A stretch of DNA of 64,000 bases from Burkholderiales bacterium (GTDB taxonomy: Bacteria; Pseudomonadota; Gammaproteobacteria; Burkholderiales; SG8-39). The notes below the pieces were generated by a model. It was not told the origin of the DNA, made no database searches, and was given only the letters and a program-made list of their open reading frames with translations. Position numbers and translations under genes: made by a program. Below are positions 38,682 to 47,717 of this stretch, piece by piece (the first letter of the stretch is position 1; each line of letters starts with the position of its first letter). The stretch is taken from assembly GCA_027493935.1 (NCBI GenBank), contig JAOSJV010000001.1, forward strand, positions 248,001 to 312,000, written 5' to 3'.

Positions 38682-38965
38682 GCGTGTGAACATTGCGCAA
38701 ACGACACGCAAGCTGTCATCCCCGCGAAAGCGGGGATCAACTAAGCGCGGCGCGCCGCAGAACCCCGTCCCCTCCTTTTCAAGGAGGGTGCCGCGCGCGA
38801 GCGCGGCGGGTGGTTGCGGCGGTTGCACCACGCAATCGCTCACGCGACCCCGGCCGCTTCGCCTCCCCCCCGCGGAGAGGAGGGGACAGAAACGCGCGTT
38901 GAGCAGGCGAGGAACCTCATTCTGGGCTCCCGCTTTCGCGGGAGCGACGAAGGGGTTTCACACGG
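38682..38965. repeat. Palindromic mini-element, copy with nested insertion
   Basis: Reverse-oriented copy of the 3841-3975 element: GCGTGTGAA at the left, TTCACACGG at the right, the hairpins ATCCCCGC-GAAA-GCGGGGAT and GCTCCCGC-TTTC-GCGGGAGC in the same places, and GTTGAGCAGGCGAGG-ACCTCATTCT shared between them. About 150 bp is inserted between the hairpins. Together with 38614-38681 it fills the 448-bp gap between dadA and speD, which holds no gene. Confidence 0.75.
38767..38889. repeat. Second palindromic element nested inside the mini-element
   Basis: Bounded by TCCCCTCC and GGAGGGGA inverted repeats, with an internal CCCTCC-TTTTCAA-GGAGGG hairpin and a GC-rich core GCCGCGCGCGAGCGCGGCGG that is itself palindromic. 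No reading frame. It disrupts the other element, so it is the younger insertion. Confidence 0.6.
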
Positions 38966-39045
38966 ACTCCGGCCAGGGAATGACGGCGCCCGGGCGAGTC
39001 ATCGCCGCGCAAGCGGGGCGCCCTCTGGCGATCCTTCCGCCGCGC

Positions 39046-39435
39046 TCAGCCGGCGGGCGAGAGCGTCCCGGCAGCGGCGATCCGGCCGCGCGGCACGTCG
39101 CGCCGCTCGACCGCCTCCGGCGCGAAGACCCGTACGATGTCTTCCAGCACGCGCTCGGCGCGCGCGGAATTGTCGCCGGAGAAGTTGCACACGTACAGAT
39201 CGAGCGTCACCGCCGCGAGCTCGGGCCAGGTGTGGATCGCGAGATGCGACTCGGCGAGAACGACGCAGCCGGTGACGCCACCGCCCGCGAACTGGTGGAA
39301 CACGTCGCCGACCGCCGTGAGCCCGGCGCGCGCGACGCTCGTCACGCACAGCGCGCGCAGCGCTTCGCGGTCGACGAGCTCGCGCCGGCCGCCGCGGCAG
39401 CCGCGCAGGGTCGCGAGGACGTGGATTCCCTCCAT
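39046..39435 (-). CDS. speD: S-adenosylmethionine decarboxylase proenzyme (class 1, bacterial)
   Basis: 129 residues, the size of the short SpeH-type enzyme. The self-cleavage site that generates the pyruvoyl group is visible in LAESHLAIHTWPE (E62-S63), and LCVTSVARAGLTAVGDVFHQF and LDLYVCNFSGDN are conserved. It decarboxylates SAM to supply aminopropyl groups for spermidine. No spermidine synthase gene is next to it. A nudC-like fragment lies in its upstream region. Confidence 0.93.
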   Translation of the reverse strand: MEGIHVLATLRGCRGGRRELVDREALRALCVTSVARAGLTAVGDVFHQFAGGGVTGCVVLAESHLAIHTWPELAAVTLDLYVCNFSGDNSARAERVLEDIVRVFAPEAVERRDVPRGRIAAAGTLSPAG

Positions 39436-39490
39436 ATGCAGGCGCCCCCTGACGCCCGGACAAGGACTGACGCGGCCCGGCAGCCGCGCC

Positions 39491-39569
39491 GGCTGCGGAC
39501 GTTAAACCACGCGGCCGCCTCGATTTCAAGGGGATTTGCCCGCCGTTCGCCCGGCTCCCGGTCGCACAC
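39491..39569 (-). pseudogene. Fragment duplicated from the nudC 3' region
   Basis: 79 bp align without gaps to 42135-42213 inside nudC at about 80 % identity (65 of 79 by my count). The encoded peptide VCDREPGERRANPLEIEAAAWFNVRS mirrors NudC VCDWVAGEVRANPLEIEAAAWFDIRS, and most differences are synonymous. No start, Nudix box or stop belongs to it, so it is a remnant of a paralogue or partial duplication. Confidence 0.7.
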
Positions 39570-39602
39570 GGGCGCGGCTCGGCGTGCGCCGATCGGACGC
39601 GC

Positions 39603-39630
39603 GGAGCCCCCGCCCGAGCGCGGGGGCTCC
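39603..39630 (-). terminator. Hairpin downstream of the dioxygenase gene
   Basis: Perfect 11-bp stem GGAGCCCCCGC / GCGGGGGCTCC with a 6-nt loop, 30 bp after the dioxygenase stop. It lacks a T-tract on either strand, so it is terminator-like but not a full intrinsic terminator. Confidence 0.55.
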
Positions 39631-39660
39631 GAGTCGTGGAGAGGCGCCGGGGAAACCGCC

Positions 39661-40575
39661 TCAGGCGGTCGTTGCGGCCGTCGCGGCCGCCTCCGGTGGG
39701 CGATGGCCCCAGACGCTCGGCGAGCGATGCAGCTGCACCTGCCAGACGTCGTCGTCGATCTCGCGACCCCCGTGGCCGTACTCCACCTGGAAGCCGGACG
39801 GCGTCTGCATGTAGAACGACAGCGTGTGGTCCATCGTGTGCCGGCCGAGGGTGGACGCGATCGGCACGCGCCGGTCCTGACAGAGGTCGTAGGTGTTGCC
39901 GACATCGTCCATCTCGCGCACCTGGAGCATGAAGTGATGCAGGCGCTTCGCGGCCGGAAACTGCGCGATCGCGATCGAGTGGTGGCGCGGACCGCAGTGG
40001 AAGAACGCCACCCGAGTGCTTTCCGCGGGCCCCATCTCGAGGTCCAGGTAGTCGCTCAGCAGCAGACCGAGGCCGTCGCGGTAGAAGCGCAGGCTCGCTT
40101 CGTAGTCGTCCACGCTGAGCACGATGTGCCCCAAACCGAGGCCGCCGGCCTCGAAGCCGCCGAGGGCGCGCGGCGACCGGAACGGCCGCTCGGCCTCGAC
40201 CAGCGGGCCGCAGTAGAGCTCGGTCGCGACGCCGCTCGGGTCGCACAGTTTGACGAGGCCCACGACGCGGCGCTGCCGCGCCTCGGCCGCCGAAGCCCAG
40301 CGCACGGCGACGCCCTGGGACTCGAGCCGCGCCGCGATCGCTCGCAGCGACGCTTCGTCCGGGGCCTCCCAGCCCGCGTAGGCGAGGTCGTCGCGCTCGC
40401 CGTGATGCAGCGCGAACCGATGGTGATTCTCGTCCATCCGCAGATACAGCGTGCCGTCGGGGTCGGCGCCGTTGGACGCCAGACCGAGCAGGTCGGTGGC
40501 GAAGCGCTCCCACTCCGGCACGTCGCTCACTTCGATTCCGAGATAGCCGAGCTGGGTGACGCGGCTCGCAAGCAT
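39661..40575 (-). CDS. Extradiol (VOC-fold) ring-cleavage dioxygenase
   Basis: 304 residues after AAGGAGAACGATC-ATG. Two-domain type I extradiol enzyme: VTQLGYLGIEVSDVPEWERFATDLLGL, then the Fe(II) ligands in GLGHIVLSVDDY (His), RLHHFMLQVREMDDVGNTYDL (His) and GFQVEYGHGGREIDDDVW (Glu). Closest to the 2,3-dihydroxybiphenyl 1,2-dioxygenase group (BphC/HsaC); the true catechol substrate is unknown. Divergent from an AraC regulator that probably controls it. No hydrolase or hydroxylase of an aromatic pathway is adjacent. Confidence 0.9.
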   Translation of the reverse strand: MLASRVTQLGYLGIEVSDVPEWERFATDLLGLASNGADPDGTLYLRMDENHHRFALHHGERDDLAYAGWEAPDEASLRAIAARLESQGVAVRWASAAEARQRRVVGLVKLCDPSGVATELYCGPLVEAERPFRSPRALGGFEAGGLGLGHIVLSVDDYEASLRFYRDGLGLLLSDYLDLEMGPAESTRVAFFHCGPRHHSIAIAQFPAAKRLHHFMLQVREMDDVGNTYDLCQDRRVPIASTLGRHTMDHTLSFYMQTPSGFQVEYGHGGREIDDDVWQVQLHRSPSVWGHRPPEAAATAATTA

Positions 40576-40705
40576 GATCGTTCTCCTTGAGTCGGTTTGC
40601 GGCGAGGCGCGCTCCCGCCGGTCGGTGTGCACGGCGCCATGGTGCGCCGGCGCGCCGCCGCGTTCGAGGTATATTCGCGGTCCGCGATGGTAAAAAGTGG
40701 ACACG

Positions 40706-41670
40706 ATGGCGACATCCGCGGCTTCGCGCCCCGCGCGCCGGGACCCGGTCACCCCGGTGCAGTACACCCCGCCGGCCGGCTACCGCCTCGATCTGGAGGT
40801 CTACCCCGTCGCGACGCTGCGCGAGCGCGCGCGGCGCATCGGTCCGCGCCGCGTGGAGCGCGCCGACTTCCACGCGATGATCTACGTGACCGCGGGCCGC
40901 TACCGGCACATGGTGGATTTCGAGACCTTCCAGTGCACGGCCGGTTCGCTCCTGACGCTGCAGCCTGGGCAGGTGCACCGGTTCGGCAACCTGGTGGGCT
41001 GGCAGGGGTGGCTGCTGATCTTCCGGTCCGATCTCGCGCAGCCGAAGGCGTCCGGCTTCGGGCGCGACGAGCTGGAGCTCTTCGGGCAGGTCGAGGGACT
41101 GCCGACGCACCTGCGCGTGACGCCCGACGCCCGGCGGGCGGTGATCGAAGCGGTCGAGCGGATGGCGGCGGATGCGAGGCTGCCCGCCCCGGCGCCCGCG
41201 CTCAACACGCTCCTGCGCAGCGAGCTTCAGGCGCTGCTCATCCGCCTCCATCTCGGCCGCGCGCGCGTGACGGCCGAGGAGCGCGTCGAGCCGGTCACCC
41301 TCAAGCGCTTCCGGCGCTACCGGATGATCCTCGAGCGAGAGTACCGGCGCTGGCACAGCGTGGCACCGTACGCCAGGCACCTGGGGTGCTCGCAGAAGAG
41401 CCTGAGTCGCGCCACGCTCGAGGTGGCGGACGTGAGCGCGAAGGCGCTGCTGACCCAGCGCATCGTGCTGGAAGCCAGCGCCTGCTGGCGCACTCGTTGC
41501 TGCCGGTGGCGGCCATCGCCGACGAGCTCGGCTTCGACGAGGCCACCAACTTCGTCAAGTTCTTCCGGCGCGAGACCGGGACGACGCCGGGCGCGTTCCG
41601 CACCGGGCACGCGGGCGGCGAGTCGCCGCTGCGACGCGAGCAATTCGCTCGGGCGCCCGTGGTAGTCTGA
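40706..41670 (+). CDS. AraC-family regulator, one frameshift
   Basis: N-terminal cupin-like sensor domain (YRHMVDFETFQCTAGSLLTLQPGQVHRF, as in AraC_binding_2) and C-terminal double helix-turn-helix: RYRMILEREYRRWHSVAPYARHLGCSQKSLSRATLEVADVSAKALLTQRIVLEA. A base is missing near 41477; the next frame finishes the second HTH: RLLAHSLLPVAAIADELGFDEATNFVKFFRRETGTTPGAFR. About 320 residues joined. The 130-bp gap to the dioxygenase start should hold its binding sites. Confidence 0.88.
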
Positions 41671-41698
41671 CCCGCTTCAACCCCCGGAGGAATCGATC

Positions 41699-41992
41699 AT
41701 GGCCAAGGCGTATTGGGTCGTCTGCTACCACTCCATCTCCGACGAAGCCGCGCTCAAGGAGTACGCGAAGCTCGCGGGACCGTCCCTGGAGGCTTGGGGC
41801 GGCCGCTATCTCGTGCGCGGCATGCCGGCGAAGGTCTACGAAGGCGGACTGAATCAGCGCACGGTCGTCGTCGAGTTCGACAGCCTCGAGAAGGCCATCG
41901 CGGCGCACGAAGCGCCGGGCTATCAGGCGGCGTTGAAGGTGCTCGGCGACGCCGCCAAGCGCGACATGCGCGTCGTCGAGGCGCCGGGCTGA
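41699..41992 (+). CDS. DUF1330 family protein
   Basis: 97 residues after a CCCGGAGGAATCGATC-ATG ribosome site. MAKAYWVVCYHSISDEAALKEYAKLAGPSLEAWGGRYLVRG and TVVVEFDSLEKAIAAHEAPGYQAALKVL are characteristic of DUF1330, small dimeric alpha/beta-barrel (ferredoxin-like) proteins often near catabolic genes. Function unknown. 28 bp after the AraC gene. Confidence 0.88.
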   Translation: MAKAYWVVCYHSISDEAALKEYAKLAGPSLEAWGGRYLVRGMPAKVYEGGLNQRTVVVEFDSLEKAIAAHEAPGYQAALKVLGDAAKRDMRVVEAPG

Positions 41993-42050
41993 CGCCGCCC
42001 GGGCCGGCAAAGCCCGCGCCGCGCCCGACGACGGCCGCGCCCCGAAGCGG

Positions 42051-42909
42051 CTAGCGCTTCGCCGCGCCCATCTCCGCGACGACCGCGTCGATCAGCCGCC
42101 GCGCGACGCTGAGTGCGGTTCGGCAGCCGCGGCAGGCTGCGGATGTCGAACCACGCCGCGGCTTCGATTTCGAGGGGATTTGCCCGCACTTCGCCCGCGA
42201 CCCAGTCGCAGACAAACGCGATCATCAGCGAGTGGGGGAAAGGCCACGGCTGGCTCGCGAAATAGTGCGCCACGCGCACCCGGAGGTTCACCTCCTCGAG
42301 CACCTCGCGTGCGATGCACTGCTCGAGCGTCTCCCCCGGCTCGACGAAGCCGGCGAGCGCCGAATACATGTTCTGCGGGAAGTGCGGCGAGCGCGCGAGC
42401 AGGATCTCGTCCGGTGCCCGGCGCACCAGCGCCATCACCGCCGGTGCGATGCGGGGATACGCGACGAGCCCGCACGCCGGGCACTCGCGCGAGCGCTCGC
42501 CGGGCTTGGGCCGGGTAGGCGTGCCGCAGCGTCCGCAGTGGCGGTGGGTGCGGTCCCAGTCGACGAGCTGCAGGGCGCGGCCGGCGAGCGCGAAGCAGCG
42601 GTCGTCGAGCGCGCCGAAGAGCGAGCGCAGCCCGAGCCAGGTCCAGCCCTCCGGCGCCGGCGTGCCCGCGGGCGCCTCGGCGCACCACGCGTGGGTATCG
42701 GCGAGCGTGCCGAGGTACTGCCGCTGCGAGATGGCCGGCCCGAGCCCGCCGGGGAGCGCGCCGGCGTCCGCCGCCAGCGGCAGCCGGTCGCCGCCGGCCA
42801 GATCGCGCACCAGCAGCTCGCTCCCGCGGTACACGAACCAGAGTCCTCCGGTGACCGTTGCCGGGGCGCTGACGGCCGCCGCGAAGTCGAGCGGCGTCGC
42901 GAACGGCAT
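42051..42909 (-). CDS. nudC: NAD(+)/RNA-cap pyrophosphatase NudC, one frameshift
   Basis: Zinc ribbon (HCGRCGTPT ... CPACG), then the Nudix box GFVEPGETLEQCIAREVLEEVNL and the NudC-specific SQPWPFPHSLMIAF block. Near 42115 one base is missing; the corrected end is LSVARRLIDAVVAEMGAAKR with a TAG at 42051. About 286 residues. It hydrolyses NADH and decaps NAD-RNA. The start is uncertain: the ATG at 42909, or a GTG nine codons upstream. A fragment of its 3' region is duplicated at 39491-39569. Confidence 0.9.
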
Positions 42910-43069
42910 GTCGAGCGCGAATTCCTGGTTCTTCACGCTGCGGCCGAGTCCGGGACGGTGAGCGCGACGCCGGCGCAAGGCAAAGCGCCCGGCGCCGCGC
43001 CGAGGAAGATCGCCCGCAGCCCGGTGCGATCGGACGCCCGCGAGCCGGCCGGACGGTGGGGCACCGCGG

Positions 43070-43935
43070 CTACCCGCGCAGGCGCCGGATGAGCGAGGAG
43101 ATGTCCTGGCGGCCCGCGCCGAGCCCCTGTACCTCGGCGAAGAAGCCGTCGACGAGCCGCGTCAACGCGAGCTCGGAACCGTTCGCCGCGGCCTCCTCCA
43201 TGCAGATGCGCAAGTCCTTGCGCATCCAGTCGACGGCGAAACCGAAATCGAACCTTCCGTCGATCATCGTGCCGCCGCGGTTCTCGAGAAACCACGACGT
43301 CGCGGCCCCCTTGGAAATCACGTCCAGCGCGCGCTTCATGTCGAGTCCGGCGTTCAGCCCGAAGTTGATCGCCTCGGCGAGTCCCTGCGCGACGCCGATC
43401 ACGCAGATCTGGTTGACCATCTTGGTGAGCTGTCCGGCGCCGGACGGCCCCATCAGCGTCACCGCCCGCGCGAAGCTCTCGATCGCGGGCTTCGCCCGCT
43501 CGAAGGCGGTCGGCTCGCCGCCGACCATCACGGTGAGTACGCCGTTCTCGGCGCCGGCCTGGCCGCCGGAGACGGGCGCATCCAGGAACGCGAAGCCGCG
43601 CGTCGCCGCCGCGGCCGCGAGCTCGCGCGCGACGCGCGCCGAGGCGGTGGTATGGTCGACGAAGATCGCGCCTTTCGCCATCGCGCCGAACGCGCCGTCG
43701 CGGCCGACCGTCACCTCGCGCAGATCGGGTCGTCGCCGACGCACGAGAAGACGAGCTCGGCGCCTTCGGCGGCCTTCGCCGGCGTCGCCGCGGCCGCGCC
43801 GCCGTGCTTGGCGGCCCACGCGTCGGCTTTCGCGCGCGTGCGGTTGTACACGGTGACGGCGTACCCCTTGGCGGCGAGATGGCCCGCCATCGGGAAGCCC
43901 ATCACGCCGAGTCCGATGAAGGCGACCTTGGCCAC
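43070..43935 (-). CDS. 3-hydroxyisobutyrate / 2-hydroxy-3-oxopropionate dehydrogenase family protein, one frameshift
   Basis: GTG start after CCGGAGGACACACC. MAKVAFIGLGVMGFPMAGHLAAKGYAVTVYNRT is the beta-hydroxyacid dehydrogenase NAD(P) motif. A G is missing near 43730 (DDP|DLREVTVG); the next frame carries VDHTTASARVARELA, the substrate motif DAPVSGGQAGAENGVLTVMVGG, and GAGQLTKMVNQICVIG with the catalytic Lys. About 289 residues. Family members act on 3-hydroxyisobutyrate (valine) or tartronate semialdehyde (glyoxylate/glycolate salvage). The latter would fit photorespiratory carbon recovery in a RuBisCO-bearing cell, but this is inference. Confidence 0.88.
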
Positions 43936-44018
43936 GGTGTGTCCTCCGGTTGGCAAAGCGTTGGCGGCGTTCGGCGCCGCGGCCGGGCAGGGTGCTAAGC
44001 GTAAGTGAATCGGTCGCG

Positions 44019-44975
44019 CTACCGCAACCGCGCGAAGCGCGCGAGAAAGCGGCCGCCCTCGGCGAGCAGGTAGCCCTTGAACGCGCGTGCCACCGGCGAC
44101 AGGTGCTTGTGCTGCAGGTGCGCGACGTGCCAGTGCCGCTCGATCGGCGTGCCCCTGACGGCGAGCACCGCGAGGCGTCCGGTCTCGAGCTCGAGGCCGA
44201 TCGTGTGCAGCGAGAGAAGCGAGATGCCCATGCCGGCCATGACCGCCTGCTTGATCGTCTCGTTGCTCGCCATCTCGAGGCTCATGTTGAGCGGCACCTG
44301 GTTCTCGGCGAAGAGGCGCTCGAGCAGGCCGCGCGTACCCGAGCCCGGCTCGCGCACGACGAAGGTCTCGGCCGCGAGCCGCGTGAGCGCGATGCCGCGC
44401 TTGCCCGCGAGCCGGTGGTCGGGCGGCGCGATGATCACGTGCGGGTGGGGCGCGAACGGCTCGGCCACGGTCTCCAGGCGCTCGGGCGGACGGCCGGTGA
44501 TCGCAAGATCGGTCTCGTTCTCGGCGAGCTGGCGCATCACGGTCTCGCGATTGCTCACCGAGAGCTTGAGTTGCACGCCCGGATGATCGCGCAGGAACCT
44601 CGCGAGGAGCTGGGGCGCGAAGTACTTCGCGGTGCTCACCACCGCGATGTCGAGCTTGCCGCCGGACAGGCCCTTCAGCGCGGCGAGCGCCTCCTCGGCC
44701 GCCTGGAGCTGGCGCGCGACCTCGTGGGCGTGGCGGTAGAGCTCGTGGCCGGCGTCGGTGAGCGCGATCCTGCGGCCGATGTGGTCGAACAGCGCGAGCC
44801 CGGTCTGCCCGGCGAGCGCCTTGACCTGCATCGAGACCGCGGGCTGGGTCAGGCTGAGCTCCTGCGCGGCGCGGGAATAGCTGAGATTGCGCGCGACCGC
44901 CTCGAACACCCGCAGCTGCCGCAGGGTGACGTGCCGCAGAGTCGGCCCGCGGGGCCTGCGCGTATCGTTTTGCAT
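44019..44975 (-). CDS. cbbR: LysR-family regulator CbbR
   Basis: 318 residues, intact. N-terminal HTH: TLRQLRVFEAVARNLSYSRAAQELSLTQPAVSMQVKAL; the effector domain keeps the CbbR pattern GGKLDIAVVSTAKYFAPQLLARFLRDHPGVQLKL, REPGSGTRGLLERLF and MASNETIKQAVMAGMGISLLSLHTIGLE. Divergent from cbbL across 97 bp, the classic arrangement in which CbbR, sensing metabolites such as RuBP, ATP or NADPH, activates the CBB operon. Confidence 0.93.
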   Translation of the reverse strand: MQNDTRRPRGPTLRHVTLRQLRVFEAVARNLSYSRAAQELSLTQPAVSMQVKALAGQTGLALFDHIGRRIALTDAGHELYRHAHEVARQLQAAEEALAALKGLSGGKLDIAVVSTAKYFAPQLLARFLRDHPGVQLKLSVSNRETVMRQLAENETDLAITGRPPERLETVAEPFAPHPHVIIAPPDHRLAGKRGIALTRLAAETFVVREPGSGTRGLLERLFAENQVPLNMSLEMASNETIKQAVMAGMGISLLSLHTIGLELETGRLAVLAVRGTPIERHWHVAHLQHKHLSPVARAFKGYLLAEGGRFLARFARLR

Positions 44976-45072
44976 CAGTGGAAGCTTATCTCAAGCATCA
45001 AGAAACGCAATTAGTACTTATCCTGAAGCGCGTTTATAGTGCCGTCGCAAGCTGCGCACGAAGGAGGATCCG
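44976..45072. promoter_or_regulatory. cbbR-cbbL divergent control region
   Basis: Contains a -10 candidate TATAGT (45035-45040), 32 nt before the cbbL ATG, and the related words CTTATCTCAAG (44986-) and CTTATCCTGAAG (45017-), which may be CbbR half-sites of the T-N11-A class. AAGGAGGA is the cbbL ribosome site. The -35 is not evident, as expected for an activator-dependent promoter. Exact operators cannot be fixed by eye. Confidence 0.5.
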
Positions 45073-46524
45073 ATGAGCAAGGCAAGCGCCGCCGCCGCCG
45101 GCGGCCGAAGCTACAGCGCCGGCGTCAAGGAATACCGCCAGACGTATTGGGAGCCGGACTACCGCGTCAAGGATACCGATCTCCTCGCCTGCTTCAAGAT
45201 CACGCCGCAACCGGGCGTGCCGCGCGAGGAGGCCGCCGCCGCGGTGGCCGCCGAGTCGTCCACCGGCACGTGGACGACGGTGTGGACCGATCTGCTCACC
45301 GACCTCGAGTACTACAAGGGCCGCGCGTACCGCATCGAGGACGTGCCCGGCGACGACAGCTGCTTCTATGCCTTCGTCGCCTATCCGATCGATCTCTTCG
45401 AGGAAGGGTCGGTGGTGAACGTGTTCACCTCGCTCGTCGGCAACGTGTTCGGCTTCAAGGCGATCCGGGCGCTCAGGCTCGAGGACGTGCGCTTCCCGAT
45501 CGCCTACGTGATGACCTGCGGCGGACCGCCGCACGGCATCCAGGTCGAGCGCGACAAGATGAACAAGTACGGCCGGCCGCTGCTCGGCTGCACCATCAAG
45601 CCGAAGCTCGGGCTCTCGGCGAAGAACTACGGCCGAGCGGTATACGAATGCCTGCGCGGCGGGCTCGACTTCACGAAGGACGACGAGAACGTGAACTCGC
45701 AGCCCTTCATGCGCTGGCGCGACCGCTTCGGCTACGTGATGGAGGCGGTCAAGAAGGCCGAGGCCGAGACCGGCGAGAAGAAGGGCCACTATCTCAATGT
45801 CACCGCGCCGACGCCCGAGGAGATGTACAAGCGGGCCGAATTCGCGAAGACGCTCGGCGCGCCGATCATCATGCACGACTATCTGACCGGCGGCTTCTGC
45901 GCGAACACCGGGCTCGCGAACTGGTGCCGCGAGAACGGCGTGCTGCTGCACATCCACCGCGCAATGCACGCGGTGATCGACCGCAACCCCTACCACGGCA
46001 TCCACTTCCGCGTTCTGCTGAAGGCGCTGCGCCTGTCCGGCGGCGATCACCTGCACACCGGCACGGTGGTCGGCAAGCTCGAGGGCGACCGCCAGGCGAC
46101 GCTCGGCTGGATCGATCTCCTGCGCGAGCGCCGCGTGCAGGAGGACCGCGCGCGCGGCATCTTCTTCGATCAGGACTGGGGCTCGATGCCGGGCGCGCTC
46201 GCCGTCGCCTCCGGCGGCATCCACGTCTGGCACATGCCGGCGCTGCTCGCGATCTTCGGCGACGATGCGGTGTTCCAGTTCGGCGGCGGCACGCTCGGCC
46301 ATCCCTGGGGCAACGCCGCGGGCGCCGCGGCCAACCGAGTCGCGCTCGAGGCCTGCGTCCGTGCGCGTAACGAGGGCCGCGACGTCGAGCGCGAGGGCAA
46401 GGCGATCCTGACCGACGCCGCGAAAGCCTCGCCCGAGCTCAAGGTCGCGATGGAGACCTGGAAGGAGATCAGGTTCGAGTACGACGTGGTGGACAAGCTC
46501 GACGCCGCCAAGGCGGCGGCCTGA
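45073..46524 (+). CDS. cbbL: RuBisCO large subunit, Form IA (green-type)
   Basis: 483 residues. The carbamylated lysine is K202 in [15 protein letters not shown] and loop 6 has K335 in [12 protein letters not shown]. Form I green-type signatures are clear: [99 protein letters not shown]. Red-type (Form IC) proteins have quite different text in these places. The N-terminal ~13 residues are Ala/Gly-rich and extended. Carboxylates RuBP in the CBB cycle; assembles as L8S8 with the next gene. CbbR divergent upstream. Confidence 0.97.
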   Translation: MSKASAAAAGGRSYSAGVKEYRQTYWEPDYRVKDTDLLACFKITPQPGVPREEAAAAVAAESSTGTWTTVWTDLLTDLEYYKGRAYRIEDVPGDDSCFYAFVAYPIDLFEEGSVVNVFTSLVGNVFGFKAIRALRLEDVRFPIAYVMTCGGPPHGIQVERDKMNKYGRPLLGCTIKPKLGLSAKNYGRAVYECLRGGLDFTKDDENVNSQPFMRWRDRFGYVMEAVKKAEAETGEKKGHYLNVTAPTPEEMYKRAEFAKTLGAPIIMHDYLTGGFCANTGLANWCRENGVLLHIHRAMHAVIDRNPYHGIHFRVLLKALRLSGGDHLHTGTVVGKLEGDRQATLGWIDLLRERRVQEDRARGIFFDQDWGSMPGALAVASGGIHVWHMPALLAIFGDDAVFQFGGGTLGHPWGNAAGAAANRVALEACVRARNEGRDVEREGKAILTDAAKASPELKVAMETWKEIRFEYDVVDKLDAAKAAA

Positions 46525-46540
46525 GCGCGAGGAGATCCCG

Positions 46541-46897
46541 ATGAGCGAAATTCTCGAGTATCGTTCCCGGCTTTCCGATCCGGCGAGCCGCAAGTTCGAG
46601 ACGTTCTCGTACCTGCCGTCGCTCTCCAAGGCCGAGATCCGCAAGCAGGTCGAGTACATCGTCGCACGCGGCTGGAACCCGGCGATCGAGCACGCCGAGC
46701 CGGAGCACGCGGCCGGCGCATACTGGTACATGTGGAAGCTGCCGATGTTCGGCCAGACCGACGTCGACCGCATCCTGGCCGAGGCCGAGGCTTGCCACAA
46801 GGCCAATCCGCGCGACCACGTGCGACTGATCGGGTACGACAACCGCCGGCAGACGCAGGGCGCAGCGATGGTAGTCTACCGCGGCAAGGTGGAATAG
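46541..46897 (+). CDS. cbbS: RuBisCO small subunit
   Basis: 118 residues, GAGGAG ribosome site, 16 bp after cbb[38 protein letters not shown] and [30 protein letters not shown] are the Form IA small-subunit core; the N-terminus ([17 protein letters not shown]) is slightly extended relative to many ~110-residue Form IA subunits. Caps the L8 core of the hexadecamer. Confidence 0.96.
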   Translation: MSEILEYRSRLSDPASRKFETFSYLPSLSKAEIRKQVEYIVARGWNPAIEHAEPEHAAGAYWYMWKLPMFGQTDVDRILAEAEACHKANPRDHVRLIGYDNRRQTQGAAMVVYRGKVE

Positions 46898-46937
46898 AGC
46901 GCGCGGCGGCGAGCCCGCGGCGCACGAGGAGGACGCG

Positions 46938-47717
46938 ATGAGCATCGAAGCGCTGATATTCGACGTCGACGGCACGCTGGCGGACACCGAGGAGACGCAC
47001 CGCCAGGCGTTCAACGCCGCGTTCCTCGAGCACGACCTGCACTGGAACTGGAGCCCGCACCAGTACGTCGAGCTGCTCAAGATCTCCGGCGGCAAGGAGC
47101 GCATCGCGCGGTACATCGACGGGCTGAACGCGCCCGCGGCGGAGAAGGAGCGACTGCGCGGCATCGTTCCGGGCATCCACCGCACCAAGACGCGCATCTT
47201 CGCGGAGCTGATCCGCGACGGACGCTCGCCGTTCCGGCCGGGCGTCGCGCGGCTCGTTCGCGAGGCGCGCGAGGCCGGTGTCAAGCTCGCACTTGCCTCG
47301 ACGACCTCGCCGGCGAACGTCGAGGCGCTGATCTCGGCCGGGCTCGGCGAGGACGGCTACCACTGGTTCAACGTCATCGCATGCGGCGACCAGGTGCCGG
47401 CGAAGAAGCCGGCGCCGGACATCTACCATCTGGCGCTGTCGGCGCTCGGCCTGCCGGCCTCCGCGTGCGTCGCGTTCGAGGACTCGGGCAACGGCGTGCG
47501 CGCGGCCAAGGCCGCGGGGCTCTTCACCGTCGTGACGCCGACGCTCTGGACGCAGACGCAGGATTTCACCGGGGCGGACCTCGTGCTCTACGGCCTGGGC
47601 GATCCGGCGCAGCCGCTCGATCCCGGCGCGGCAGCGCGCATCGGCGCGCCGTGCCTCGGGCTCGCCCAGCTCGAGACGCTGCACGCCGCGGCGGGACGCC
47701 GGGCGGCCGCGGCCTGA
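46938..47717 (+). CDS. cbbY: HAD-family phosphatase CbbY (xylulose-1,5-bisphosphate phosphatase type)
   Basis: 259 residues. HAD motif I FDVDGTLADTEETHRQAF with the two catalytic Asp, motif II ALASTTSPANV, Lys in PAKKPAPDIYHLAL and motif IV AFEDSGNGVRAAKAAGL. Cap-domain blocks (SGGKERIARYID, FRPGVARLVREAREAGVKLALAS) fit CbbY, which removes the RuBisCO inhibitor xylulose-1,5-bisphosphate. It sits 40 bp after cbbS. The alternative, phosphoglycolate phosphatase (CbbZ), is less likely given the long cap. Confidence 0.9.
   Translation: MSIEALIFDVDGTLADTEETHRQAFNAAFLEHDLHWNWSPHQYVELLKISGGKERIARYIDGLNAPAAEKERLRGIVPGIHRTKTRIFAELIRDGRSPFRPGVARLVREAREAGVKLALASTTSPANVEALISAGLGEDGYHWFNVIACGDQVPAKKPAPDIYHLALSALGLPASACVAFEDSGNGVRAAKAAGLFTVVTPTLWTQTQDFTGADLVLYGLGDPAQPLDPGAAARIGAPCLGLAQLETLHAAAGRRAAAA

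Noticed and set aside
45073..46524. Red-type (Form IC) RuBisCO
   Set aside because: The [12 protein letters not shown] and [17 protein letters not shown] blocks are green-type; Form IC has different residues there, and no cbbX is present.
46938..47717. Phosphoglycolate phosphatase CbbZ
   Set aside because: Cap-domain text and position in the operon fit CbbY better, although HAD substrates cannot be proven from sequence.
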